A stretch of DNA of 64,000 bases from Paraburkholderia bryophila (GTDB taxonomy: Bacteria > Pseudomonadota > Gammaproteobacteria > Burkholderiales > Burkholderiaceae): positions 248,001 through 312,000 of the forward strand of contig NZ_QLTK01000004.1 in assembly GCF_003269035.1 (NCBI RefSeq). Reading direction: 5' to 3'. The notes beneath the pieces are model-generated. The model made no database searches. It was not told the origin of the DNA and saw nothing but the letters and a program-made list of their open reading frames with translations. Made by a program: the position numbers and the translations under genes. Numbering within the stretch: position 1 is the first letter of the stretch; each line of letters starts with the position of its first letter. Positions 9,891 through 18,564 of this stretch are shown one piece after another.

Positions 9891-10223
9891 ATGGCGTGGT
9901 TTCTCTATCTGCTGGAATGTTCGGACGGCAGCGTCTATACCGGCATTGCCACCGACGTCCAGGCGCGGTTCGACAAACACGTGAGCGGCATGGGCGCGCG
10001 TTATACGCGTTCGCGCAAGCCGGTGCAGGTGCTGGCGTCGTTCGAGCTGGCGGACCGGTCGAGCGCGTCGCGCGCGGAGTATTGGGTCAAGCGGCTGACG
10101 GCGCCGGAGAAGCGGGCGTTGGCAGCGGGGGTGCGGACGCTGGAGTCGGTGGTGCCGGTGGTGCCGGTGGTGGAGGTGGCCGAGGCCGTGGAGGACAGCC
10201 CGGCGCAGAACGGCGCGTCCTGA
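9891..10223 (+). CDS. GIY-YIG nuclease-superfamily protein (UPF0213 type)
   Basis: 110 residues. The GIY-YIG fold is seen in FLYLLECSDGSVYTGIATDVQARF, where YLL and YTG form the two halves of the motif, followed by the catalytic arginine region ARFDKHVSG and GARYTRSRKPVQVL. The family's E/K segment EYWVKRLTAPEKRAL is also present. The stand-alone small proteins of this kind have no settled role; DNA repair is a guess. The last 25 residues are a Val/Pro/Glu repeat (VVPVVPVVEVAEAVE) encoded by a short GTGGTGCCG repeat and are not part of the domain. Probably co-transcribed with the acetyltransferase gene. Confidence 0.88.
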   Translation: MAWFLYLLECSDGSVYTGIATDVQARFDKHVSGMGARYTRSRKPVQVLASFELADRSSASRAEYWVKRLTAPEKRALAAGVRTLESVVPVVPVVEVAEAVEDSPAQNGAS

Positions 10224-10249
10224 AACCACGCGCCCACAAGTCTCTGACT

Positions 10250-12364
10250 TTATCCCCGTGCTTCCCGCATCCGCTCCGTCAGCAGTCGTTGCATCAACGC
10301 GAGCTGCCCCACCGCGTCGGCTTCCAGCGAGGTCAAGCCATCGCGCGCCGGCAGTTCGTGGCGAACCGGTCGCAACGCCCGGTTCAACGCGGCGTCGATC
10401 TCCTCGCTCACGCTATCCACCCACACGCCGAGTTCGTCGTGCGTCTGCGCCGAATCGCGACGGTTCGAGCTGAGCCGCAGTTGCGTCGCGGTCCCGGCCA
10501 TTCTGCGCAACAGGCTGAGCACGGTCAGCGTCACCGTATCGACCATCGAATCCTCAAGCTTTTCCAGCCGGATCCGGCCGACGGCCTCCTCCGCGTTGTT
10601 GCTGGAGAGTCCCGCAGCCCGCCGCAAGCGTTCCATGTCCTTATCGCTCTGTCCGGCCGATGTCAGCGCGGCCCGCAGATACGCGAGATTGGCCCGCACC
10701 GCGTCGTTCAGAGTCCCACGGTAGTCGGTTTTTTCACGGGTCGGCCACAGATAGAACGTGGCCAGCAGCGCCAGCACGCAGCCGAGCACGTTGTTGCCGA
10801 GCCGTGTGAGCGCGTACGCGAATTCGCTGGCGCCCGGCGTCGCGAAATCGGCGACCAGCACGAAGGTCGGCGTCAGGAACAGCACGAACAGGCTATAGCT
10901 GACCGGACGCAGCGCCATGGTCGCCATCACCAGCGGAAACACCGCGAGCGAAATGCCGAGCGGCGAATGAATCGCGTAACCGATTCCCGCCGCCAGCACG
11001 CCACCGACGATACTGCCCGCCACCCGCTCGATACTGCGCGGCCAGGTCGCGGCGATCGACGGTTGCAGGATCAGCAGCGTCGCCATGGTGGCCCAGTAGC
11101 CGAACGGCAAACCGAGCGCGCGAATCACGAGAAAACCCGCTGTGGTCGTCACGCCCACGCGCGCCGCGTGACGCAAGCCGACCGATTCGATCGACAGGTT
11201 CGCTTTGAGCGTCGCCACGATCCATCTCCACAGCCGCAGCGCGCTGGCCTGCCAGGTTTCGGGCTCGGCGAAGGCCGGCGCGAAATCGACCAGTTCGAAG
11301 CCGGACTTCAGCTTCACCGGTTCCAGCAAGGCGGTTTCGAGCCGCCCGGCCAGACGCCGCAAGCGTAGCTGCAAACGGGCAAGGTGCTGCCATTGCGCGT
11401 CGCCCGCTGCCGTGCCGGTGCCGCGCAGAACGCTGCCGATCGCCGTCAGCAATCGGGCCGCGCGGCGCACGCGCCATGCGTCGTCCGGCACGCGTTCGCA
11501 CGCGCCCGACACGGCGATCAGATAGGCGAACAAGGCTTCGCCGTCGGTCAGCAAGGCGAGCAGCGCGTCGTAGGTGTCGCGCCCGCCGGTTCGGGAGGCC
11601 GGCACCTTCGCGAGGATCTTGCGCGAGCGTTCGAGTGCGGCGCGCGCGTCGGCGCGGAATTTCGCGGCATGCGTGGCCCATTCGCTCGGCGGCGCATGGT
11701 GTTCGAGCAGGCGCGCGCTATCCAGCGCGATGTCGGCCAGCCGCAGATACACCGTGCGCAGCGACGCGCGGCTCGCCCCGAACGGATGAATCCGCCAGAC
11801 AGTCAGGCTCAACACGACCGCGAACAGGCAGCCGAGCAGATAGACGCCGAGAAACGCGAGGCCGGCGCGCCGGTCGTGCATCGGCCGGTCGACCATCACG
11901 ACGCAAGCGGTCGCCGCCAGAATCGTCACTTGCGAGGCGGCCGCGCCCCAGATCCGGCCGAACGCCCCGAGGCTGGTGAACAGCAGCAGCGCGATGGCCG
12001 CGCACAGCGTGCCCGCGCTGGAGGCGAGCGCGGTAAGACCACCGGCCAGCGTGGAGAGCAGCGCGAAGCCCAGCATCGAAGCGAAGCGCGCGCGGTTGGT
12101 GCCGCCGGCGTCGGCGAGGCAGGTCCAGAACGCGCCGATCGCCGCCCACGCGAACGCCGGTTCATGCAGCAGATTGCCGAGCGCGAGCATCGCGGTCGAC
12201 GCGCAAGCCGCCCTCAAACCCTCCGACAGACTGGCCTCGCTGGTCGCGAACGACACCATCCACACCGGCCGCTGGCGGTAGATCGCGGTACCGACAGCGT
12301 AAAGCCCGCTCGACCAGCGTTGCGGCCATGCGGACGACGACGGGTTGGACTTGCGATTCAGCAT
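10250..12364 (-). CDS. FUSC family inner-membrane protein (YccS/aromatic-acid exporter type)
   Basis: 704 residues with two hydrophobic blocks of several helices, at about residues 35-190 and 400-540. A soluble region lies between them and another follows the second block. The second block contains the FUSC-type run FGYWATMATLLILQPSIAATW and RSIERVAGSIVGGVLAAGIGY. Members are thought to export hydroxylated aromatic acids or similar organic anions, but the substrate here is unknown. AGGAG lies upstream of the ATG at 12364. The stop sits 26 bases from the convergent GIY-YIG gene. No membrane-fusion or outer-membrane partner is adjacent, unlike the AaeAB pumps, which makes the transport role less certain. 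Confidence 0.88.
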   Translation of the reverse strand: MLNRKSNPSSSAWPQRWSSGLYAVGTAIYRQRPVWMVSFATSEASLSEGLRAACASTAMLALGNLLHEPAFAWAAIGAFWTCLADAGGTNRARFASMLGFALLSTLAGGLTALASSAGTLCAAIALLLFTSLGAFGRIWGAAASQVTILAATACVVMVDRPMHDRRAGLAFLGVYLLGCLFAVVLSLTVWRIHPFGASRASLRTVYLRLADIALDSARLLEHHAPPSEWATHAAKFRADARAALERSRKILAKVPASRTGGRDTYDALLALLTDGEALFAYLIAVSGACERVPDDAWRVRRAARLLTAIGSVLRGTGTAAGDAQWQHLARLQLRLRRLAGRLETALLEPVKLKSGFELVDFAPAFAEPETWQASALRLWRWIVATLKANLSIESVGLRHAARVGVTTTAGFLVIRALGLPFGYWATMATLLILQPSIAATWPRSIERVAGSIVGGVLAAGIGYAIHSPLGISLAVFPLVMATMALRPVSYSLFVLFLTPTFVLVADFATPGASEFAYALTRLGNNVLGCVLALLATFYLWPTREKTDYRGTLNDAVRANLAYLRAALTSAGQSDKDMERLRRAAGLSSNNAEEAVGRIRLEKLEDSMVDTVTLTVLSLLRRMAGTATQLRLSSNRRDSAQTHDELGVWVDSVSEEIDAALNRALRPVRHELPARDGLTSLEADAVGQLALMQRLLTERMREARG

Positions 12365-12671
12365 CCGGACGGTGTGCTCCTAAAAACGCGTAGTGATCTG
12401 GCTGACGACGAATGCCGGCAACAACGGCAACAGCGACGGCGACGCCGGCAAGCCGCAAATAATACGGGTTTACACCTAACTATAAAAATGGCTTCGGTTC
12501 ATCCTGGCGATGCACGCAGGCTATGCAAGCGCCTTATCTGAAACCGTATGCGATCGGCTTGAAAAGCCCATGAAAAAACCGCGCGGCCCTGGCGGGCTCG
12601 CGCGGTTTTTTTAAGCTCGGCGCCAGTTGAACGGCCACAACGGACCGATCGACCGGCTGGCAACGGACGAT
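12365..12671. other. intergenic region between FUSC gene and pyrophosphatase gene
   Basis: Holds the pyrophosphatase terminator (12573-12612) and, nearer the FUSC start, presumably that gene's promoter. An AT-leaning patch at 12455-12490 is the likeliest place. No gene is seen. Confidence 0.5.
12573..12612 (-). terminator. Rho-independent terminator after ppa
   Basis: CCGCGCG and CGCGCGG pair around a GC-rich loop, with A and T runs on either side. It reads as a terminator on both strands; on the minus strand it ends the ppa transcript. Confidence 0.8.
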
Positions 12672-13199
12672 TTACTTCTTGTAGTTCGCCACGCCTTCCG
12701 TGATTTCCTTGTGCGCGGCTTCGACGCCGGCCCAGCCCTCGACCTTCACCCACTTGCCCTTCTCGAGCGCCTTGTATTGCTCGAAGAAGTGCTTGATCTG
12801 GTCTTTCAGGTACGCCGGAACGTCGTCGATCGACTTCAGGTCGGCGGTCATCGGGCAGATCTTGTCGTGCGCAACGGCAACCAGCTTCGCGTCCACGCCC
12901 GATTCGTCGGTCATTTGCAGCATGCCGAGCGCGCGCGCGCGAACCACCGAGCCGGCCAGCAGCGGGAACGGCGTGATCACCAGCACGTCGACCGGGTCGC
13001 CGTCGCCCGACAGGGTTTGCGGAATGAAGCCGTAGTTCGCCGGATAGCGCATGCCGGTGCCGATGAAACGGTCGACAACGAGCAGGCCCAAATCCTTGTC
13101 GGCCTCGTACTTCACCGGATCGCTTTGCGCCGGGATTTCGATGATGACGTTGAAATCTTGCGGCAGGTCTTTGCCAGCGGGGACGTGATTGAAGCTCAT
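12672..13199 (-). CDS. ppa: inorganic pyrophosphatase (family I, soluble)
   Basis: A 175-residue enzyme that splits pyrophosphate into two phosphates with Mg2+ and so drives biosynthetic reactions forward. The active-site motif DGDPVDVLV (residues 66-74) supplies the metal-binding aspartates. [12 protein letters not shown] and the later [10 protein letters not shown] and [11 protein letters not shown] are typical of bacterial family I enzymes. A longer frame to 13301 exists, but the ATG at 13199 gives the family start [13 protein letters not shown]. The gene stands alone with its own terminator. Confidence 0.96.
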   Translation of the reverse strand: MSFNHVPAGKDLPQDFNVIIEIPAQSDPVKYEADKDLGLLVVDRFIGTGMRYPANYGFIPQTLSGDGDPVDVLVITPFPLLAGSVVRARALGMLQMTDESGVDAKLVAVAHDKICPMTADLKSIDDVPAYLKDQIKHFFEQYKALEKGKWVKVEGWAGVEAAHKEITEGVANYKK

Positions 13200-13486
13200 G
13201 AGCGTTCTCTGATCAGGATGGAATTCGGAACACGGCGCGCAGTGCGTGCGCCCGGACGGTGCGAAGCGTGACGACTCGGTTCGCCGCTGTTGCCTCCACA
13301 TCGCCGCGGGCCGCGGCGCTGCGGCCGGACAGTGCGGAATGCGCCATTATAGCCAATCGGCCGATGGCGCCTCGGTCTGGATCGGCGCGATAATCATCCG
13401 GCGTAATTCGATTGTGCCTCTCGTTTGTGAACCGCACGTCACCGCCCGCGCTCGCGCGGCGCCGCGTGCCACCTCAAGGAGTCTGC

Positions 13487-14926
13487 ATGGAAGAAGCCCG
13501 ACACTTCATCGGCGGCGAGTGGCGCGCCGCTTCAGGCGGCGAGACGATCGCCGTGCTCGATCCGTCGGACGGCCAGCCGTTCACGCAACTGGCACGCGGC
13601 ACCGCGGCGGATATCGAGGCCGCCGTGCAGGCCGCGCGCCGCGCGTTCGAAGGCGCATGGGGCGCGGCGAGCGCCGCCGAACGCGGCCGCGTGCTGTACC
13701 GGCTCGCCATGCTGGTCGCGGCTCATCAGGAAGAACTGGCGCAACTCGAAGCACGCGACACCGGCAAGCCGCTCAGGCAGGCACGCGCCGATTCGGCCGC
13801 CCTCGCCCGCTATTTCGAGTTCTACGCGGGCGCGGCGGACAAACTGCACGGCGAGACGCTGCCCTATCAAGCCGGCTACACGGTGCTGACGATCCGCGAG
13901 CCGCACGGCGTGACCGGCCATATCGTGCCGTGGAATTACCCCATGCAGATCTTCGGCCGCAGCGTCGGCGCGGCGCTCGCCACCGGCAACGCATGCGTCG
14001 TCAAACCGGCCGAAGACGCGTGCCTGTCGGTGCTGCGGGTCGCCGAACTGGCGGCCGAAGCAGGCTTGCCGGCCGGCGCGCTGAACATCGTCACCGGTTA
14101 CGGTCATGAAGCCGGCGCGGCGCTTGCCCGTCATCCGGGCATCGATCACATTTCGTTCACCGGCTCGCCGGAAACCGGCAAGCTGGTCACGCAAATGGCC
14201 GCTGACAATCACGTACCGGTCACGCTCGAACTCGGCGGCAAGTCGCCGCAAATCGTGTTCGCCGACGCCGATCTCGACGCGGCGCTGCCCGTGCTGGTGT
14301 CGGCGATCGTGCAGAACGCCGGGCAAACCTGCTCGGCGGGCAGCCGCGTGCTGATCGAGCGCGCCATTTACGAGCCTTTGCTCGACCGCCTGAGCGGCGC
14401 GTTTCACGCGCTGCGGGTCGGCCCTTCGCAGGCCGACCTCGACTGCGGGCCGCTGATCAACGCGAAGCAACAGCAGCGCGTGTGGGACTTTCTGTCGGAC
14501 GCCCAGCACGACGGCATTGCCATGGCGGCGCAAGGCGAAGTGATTGCCGACGCGCCGGAAAGCGGCTTTTACCAGGCGCCCACGCTGCTGCGCGACGTGC
14601 CCGCGAGCCACCGCCTCGCGCGCGACGAAGTGTTCGGTCCGGTGCTCGCCGCGATGTCCTTCACCGACGAAGACGAAGCGCTGGCGCTCGCCAACGGCAC
14701 GCAATACGGCCTCGTGGCCGGCATCTGGACACGCGACGGCGCGCGCCAGATGCGTCTCGCGCGACGCCTGCGCGCCGGCCAGGTGTTCATCAACAACTAC
14801 GGCGCGGGCGGCGGTGTGGAATTGCCGTTCGGCGGCGTCAAGCATTCGGGGCACGGCCGCGAGAAGGGCTTCGAAGCGCTGTACGGTTTCACGGTGCTGA
14901 AGACCATCGCGATCCGGCACGGGTAG
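13487..14926 (+). CDS. aldehyde dehydrogenase family protein, NAD(P)+-dependent
   Basis: 479 residues. The substrate is not known. Seen are the family start HFIGGEWRAASGGETIAVLDPSDG, the oxyanion asparagine in IVPWNYPMQI, the cofactor loop FTGSPETGKLV, the catalytic glutamate in VTLELGGKSPQIVF, the catalytic cysteine in QNAGQTCSAGSRVL and the C-terminal FGGVKHSGHGREKG. CAAGGAG precedes the ATG at 13487; the in-frame ATG at 13412 adds a non-conserved leader. A short-chain dehydrogenase and an ACS-type MFS transporter follow on the same strand, suggesting import and two-step oxidation of an alcohol or sugar-acid substrate. Confidence 0.92.
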   Translation: MEEARHFIGGEWRAASGGETIAVLDPSDGQPFTQLARGTAADIEAAVQAARRAFEGAWGAASAAERGRVLYRLAMLVAAHQEELAQLEARDTGKPLRQARADSAALARYFEFYAGAADKLHGETLPYQAGYTVLTIREPHGVTGHIVPWNYPMQIFGRSVGAALATGNACVVKPAEDACLSVLRVAELAAEAGLPAGALNIVTGYGHEAGAALARHPGIDHISFTGSPETGKLVTQMAADNHVPVTLELGGKSPQIVFADADLDAALPVLVSAIVQNAGQTCSAGSRVLIERAIYEPLLDRLSGAFHALRVGPSQADLDCGPLINAKQQQRVWDFLSDAQHDGIAMAAQGEVIADAPESGFYQAPTLLRDVPASHRLARDEVFGPVLAAMSFTDEDEALALANGTQYGLVAGIWTRDGARQMRLARRLRAGQVFINNYGAGGGVELPFGGVKHSGHGREKGFEALYGFTVLKTIAIRHG

Positions 14927-15011
14927 CGCTCGGCGCTCGGCGCTCGGCAGTTGCTCCGCGTTCCAGCCAGGCGGCGAATTGATTGCAGTCACAACCAACA
15001 ACGGAGACATC

Positions 15012-15770
15012 ATGCGGTTGACAGGTAAAACGGCCATCGTCACGGGTGGCGGCTCGGGTTTCGGCGAAGGTATTGCAAAGACCTACGCGCGCGAAGGCGC
15101 CAACGTCGTGGTCAACGATCTGAACGGCGCTGCCGCGGAGCGCGTGGCGAGCGAAATCGCGCTGGCCGGCGGCCGCGCCATCGCGGTGGCGGGCAACGTC
15201 GCGCAGCGCGACGACTGGCAGAAGCTGCGCGAGGCCGCGCTCGATGACTTCGGCAGCGTGCAGATCGTGGTCAACAACGCCGGCACGACGCATCGCAACA
15301 AACCCGTGATGGAAGTCACCGAAGCCGAGTTCGATCGCGTCTATGCGGTGAACGTCAAAAGCATCTACTGGAGCGTGCAGGAATTCGTACCGTATTTCCG
15401 CGCGCAAGGCGGCGGCAGCTTCGTCAATATCGCGTCGACGGCGGGCGTGCGGCCGCGGCCGGGTCTCGTCTGGTACAACGGCAGCAAGGGCGCGGTGATC
15501 ATCGCGAGCAAGTCGCTTGCCGTCGAACTGGGTCCGGACCGGATTCGCGTGAACTGCATCAACCCGGTAATCGGCGAAACGGCGCTGCTGTCGGAATTCA
15601 TGGGCGTCGAGGATACGCCGGCCAATCGCCAGCGCTTTCTCGCGGGCATTCCGCTCGGGCGCTTTTCGACGCCGCAGGACATCGCCAACGCCGCGCTGTA
15701 CCTGGCTTCGGACGAAGCCGAGTTCATCACCGGCGTGTGTCTCGAAGTGGACGGCGGCCGCTGTGTGTAG
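15012..15770 (+). CDS. short-chain dehydrogenase/reductase (SDR, 3-oxoacyl-ACP reductase-like)
   Basis: A 252-residue classical SDR. The Rossmann nucleotide loop is TGGGSGFGEGIAKTYA, the structural motif NNAGTTHRN, and the catalytic residues are the serine in NIASTAGV and Tyr/Lys in WYNGSKGAVI. The aspartate in VVNDLNG after strand 2 favours NAD+. The C-terminus EFITGVCLEVDGGRCV is standard. The start at 15012 (MRLTGKTAIVTGGG) has GGAGA before it; a start 33 bases upstream is possible but unlike the family. It lies 85 bases after the aldehyde dehydrogenase and likely works with it. The substrate is unknown. Confidence 0.92.
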   Translation: MRLTGKTAIVTGGGSGFGEGIAKTYAREGANVVVNDLNGAAAERVASEIALAGGRAIAVAGNVAQRDDWQKLREAALDDFGSVQIVVNNAGTTHRNKPVMEVTEAEFDRVYAVNVKSIYWSVQEFVPYFRAQGGGSFVNIASTAGVRPRPGLVWYNGSKGAVIIASKSLAVELGPDRIRVNCINPVIGETALLSEFMGVEDTPANRQRFLAGIPLGRFSTPQDIANAALYLASDEAEFITGVCLEVDGGRCV

Positions 15771-15879
15771 CGCCCGCCTCAGTGTTTTCCCCCGGTATCG
15801 ATTCGTCATCCAGAGCACCTGGCGCGACTAGAATCGACCGCAGGCGGTACTTCAATTCCACAAGAAAAGAGGAGACACC

Positions 15880-17199
15880 ATGGCAAGTCCAGCAAATCCG
15901 CTCCACCATCCCGGCGCGGGCGCGCCCCCCTCCACGTTCGAGGAGGCCACCTACCGCAAGGTCACGTGGCGACTCGCACCGCTGCTGATGCTCTGCTACG
16001 TGGTCGCGTATCTGGACCGCGTCAACGTCGGCTTCGCGAAGCTGCAGATGACCAGCGACCTCGGCCTGAGCGACGCCGTGTACGGCTTCGGCGCGGGGAT
16101 TTTCTTCCTCGGCTATTTCATCTTCGAAATTCCCAGCAACGTGATTCTGCACAAGGTCGGCGCGCGCGTGTGGATCGCGCGGATCATGGTGTCGTGGGGC
16201 GTGATCTCGATGCTGACCATGTTCGTCACCACGCCGGCCATGTTCTACGCGATGCGCTTCCTGCTCGGTCTCGCCGAAGCGGGTTTCTTTCCCGGCATCA
16301 TCCTGTATCTCACCTACTGGTATCCGTCGCACCGGCGCGGCCGCATGACCACCTGGTTCATGACGGCGATCGCGCTGTCGGGGGTGATCGGCGGTCCGGT
16401 GTCGGGTTACATCCTGAAGAACTTCAACGGCATGAACGGCTGGCACGGCTGGCAGTGGCTGTTTCTGCTCGAAGGCGTGCCGTCGGTGATCGTCGGGATT
16501 CTGGTGTTCGCCAGGCTCGACGACCGGATCTCGAAAGCCAAATGGCTGACGCGCGAAGAACAGCAACTGCTCGAAAGCCAGGTCTCGGCCGAAGAAGCGG
16601 CCAAGCACGATATGCCGATCCGTCAGGTGCTCACGAGCGGCCGCGTGCTGATGCTGAGTCTGGTGTATTTCTCGTTCGTGATGGGGCTGTACGGCGTGAG
16701 CTTCTGGCTGCCGACCATCATCAAGGCGACTGGCGTCACCGACTCGTTCATGATCGGCCTGCTGTCCGCGATTCCGTTCGCGGCAGCGGTGGTGGCCATG
16801 GTGTTCGTGGCGCGCAGCGCGGACCGCACCCGCGAGCGGCGCTGGCATATCGCCGTGCCGGCCTTCGCGGGCGCGCTCGGCTTGGTGCTCTCCGTCGCAT
16901 GGGCGCACAACACGGTGCTCGCCATGGCCGCGCTAACGCTTGCGACCATGGGCATTCTGACCACGCTGCCGCTGTTCTGGAGTCTGCCTACGGCGATCCT
17001 CGCCGGCACGGGCGCGGCGGCCGGCATCGCGATGATCAATTCGATCGGCAATCTGGCGGGCTTTCTGAGCCCGTACGCGGTGGGTTGGCTCAAGCAGGCG
17101 ACCGCCGCGAACGACTCCGGCATGTACATGCTGGCCGCGTTCATGGTGCTGGGCGGTTTGCTGGCGATCAGCGTGCCGGCGAAGATGGTGAACAGGTGA
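15880..17199 (+). CDS. MFS transporter, anion:cation symporter (ACS) family
   Basis: A 439-residue transporter with about 12 membrane helices. The family signature YLDRVNVGFAKLQM is in helix 1, FEIPSNVILHKVGARVWIARI covers the helix 2-3 loop, and GLAEAGFFPGIILYLTYWYPSHRRGRM is the characteristic ACS motif of helix 4. Relatives carry tartrate, hexuronates, phthalate or similar organic acids. AAGAGGAGA precedes the ATG. It is the third gene of the group starting at 13487, and a strong terminator follows 81 bases after the stop. Confidence 0.93.
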   Translation: MASPANPLHHPGAGAPPSTFEEATYRKVTWRLAPLLMLCYVVAYLDRVNVGFAKLQMTSDLGLSDAVYGFGAGIFFLGYFIFEIPSNVILHKVGARVWIARIMVSWGVISMLTMFVTTPAMFYAMRFLLGLAEAGFFPGIILYLTYWYPSHRRGRMTTWFMTAIALSGVIGGPVSGYILKNFNGMNGWHGWQWLFLLEGVPSVIVGILVFARLDDRISKAKWLTREEQQLLESQVSAEEAAKHDMPIRQVLTSGRVLMLSLVYFSFVMGLYGVSFWLPTIIKATGVTDSFMIGLLSAIPFAAAVVAMVFVARSADRTRERRWHIAVPAFAGALGLVLSVAWAHNTVLAMAALTLATMGILTTLPLFWSLPTAILAGTGAAAGIAMINSIGNLAGFLSPYAVGWLKQATAANDSGMYMLAAFMVLGGLLAISVPAKMVNR

Positions 17200-17280
17200 A
17201 GCGGGTCACGCCGAACGTACACCGTGAGGCGTTCGCTGCCTGCGTAACCGGTACAGCACCTGACGTCTAGACGCATCAAC

Positions 17281-17317
17281 AAAAAACCCCCGGCGTTCCG
17301 CAACGCCGGGGGTTTTT
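17281..17317. terminator. bidirectional Rho-independent terminator
   Basis: An 11-base stem CCCCCGGCGTT / AACGCCGGGGG with a four-base loop, flanked by A6 and T5. It separates the convergent MFS and hemY transcripts and works for both. Confidence 0.88.
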
Positions 17318-17371
17318 CTTCGTCGGCTTGCGCGGCTTGATAACTGAATCAGCCAGCGCCCACCGCGAATC

Positions 17372-18562
17372 TCACACCACGTTCATGGCCAGCGAACTCT
17401 CGCGATAGTGTTGACTCGCCTTATCCGTGTCGCCGAGTTGCTCGTGCAAACGCGCCAACGCGCGATGCGAGCGAATCTTCAGCGTCTCGTTGTCGGCCAG
17501 TTTCAACGCCCGCTCGAGGAACGATTGCGCCTTGCCCCACAACTGCTGATGCAGGCACAGACGGCCCAGCGCGAACATCAGGTCGGCATCTTCCGGACGA
17601 TCCTTCTGCCAGGCTTCGGCCTTCTGGATGAGCGGCAATGCGTCGCCCGCGGTGGTGTCCGGATAACGGCGCAACAGACGCGCGTCCCAGTTCTGCGCCA
17701 ACGCTTCCTCGACGATCTTGCGCGCGTCTTGCGGACGGTTCAGCGCGACCAGCAGTTCGGCGGCGAGGTCGGCGAGACGCGGCGAATGACGCTCGGTGGC
17801 CGACAGCGAATTCCACAGTTCCAGCAGCGCGTCGGCGTTATGCCGGCGATCGCGCAGCAGGTTTTCCGCCGCGAGCTGGCGCAAGCGCACCGCCACCGCC
17901 GGATGAATCGCCTCGCGCTTTTCCAGCGTCTTGACGAGCTTGAGCACTTCGGCCCAGTTCTTCAATTGCTGTTGCGCGCGCAACATGATCTGCTGCGCGT
18001 GGATGCGCCGCGCGCCTTGCGATTGCATCTCGGTCAGCGCGGTCAGGGCGCCGTCGGCGTCGCGGCCGTCGGCGCGCATGTCGGCGGTGGCCATCAGGCG
18101 GGCGTCGAGCCAGTCGGCTTCGTCGATCTGCGCGAGCCATTCGTCGCGCCGCCCGTATTCGTGCATGCGGTGCGCCGCGGTCGCCGCGATCAGACCGGCC
18201 GCGCCCTTGTTGTCGCCATTGGCAAGCGCATCTTTCGCGGCCTTTTCAGCGCGCGAAAAACGCCCCGCATAGAGATTGCCAATCGCATCGCGCAACGCCG
18301 CGTGCGCCTTGGCGACGCGCGAACGCGCGCGGTACGCCGCCACGCGCTGCGGCATGCGCCAGATATTGCGGAAGATGCGCAGCAGCGCGTACAGCAGGAT
18401 GAACAGCACCACCAGTCCGACCACGAACAGATTCAACGAAATGTCGACGCGGTACGGCGGATAGATCAACAGCACCTGCCCCATATCGAAGCGCCCCACC
18501 ACCGCCAGCACCACCGCGACGGCGAACAGCAACGCAAGCCATAGAAGTCCCCGGATCGCCAT
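17372..18562 (-). CDS. hemY: haem biosynthesis-associated protein HemY (TPR protein, membrane-anchored)
   Basis: 396 residues. Two membrane helices at about 5-24 and 43-63 are followed by the HemY_N run RIFRNIWRMPQRVAAYRARSRVAKAH and a helical tetratricopeptide-type domain to the C-terminus (SHRALARLHEQLGDTDKASQHY). This HemY is the gammaproteobacterial/betaproteobacterial inner-membrane protein, not the Bacillus protoporphyrinogen oxidase of the same name. It is the last gene of hemC-hemDX-hemY, only two bases after hemDX. Its exact role in haem synthesis is unsettled. Confidence 0.94.
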   Translation of the reverse strand: MAIRGLLWLALLFAVAVVLAVVGRFDMGQVLLIYPPYRVDISLNLFVVGLVVLFILLYALLRIFRNIWRMPQRVAAYRARSRVAKAHAALRDAIGNLYAGRFSRAEKAAKDALANGDNKGAAGLIAATAAHRMHEYGRRDEWLAQIDEADWLDARLMATADMRADGRDADGALTALTEMQSQGARRIHAQQIMLRAQQQLKNWAEVLKLVKTLEKREAIHPAVAVRLRQLAAENLLRDRRHNADALLELWNSLSATERHSPRLADLAAELLVALNRPQDARKIVEEALAQNWDARLLRRYPDTTAGDALPLIQKAEAWQKDRPEDADLMFALGRLCLHQQLWGKAQSFLERALKLADNETLKIRSHRALARLHEQLGDTDKASQHYRESSLAMNVV

Positions 18563-18564
18563 GA

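Noticed and set aside
10147..10185. GTGGTGCCG-type repeat
   Set aside because: A short codon repeat in the tail of the GIY-YIG gene; too small and degenerate to be a separate element.
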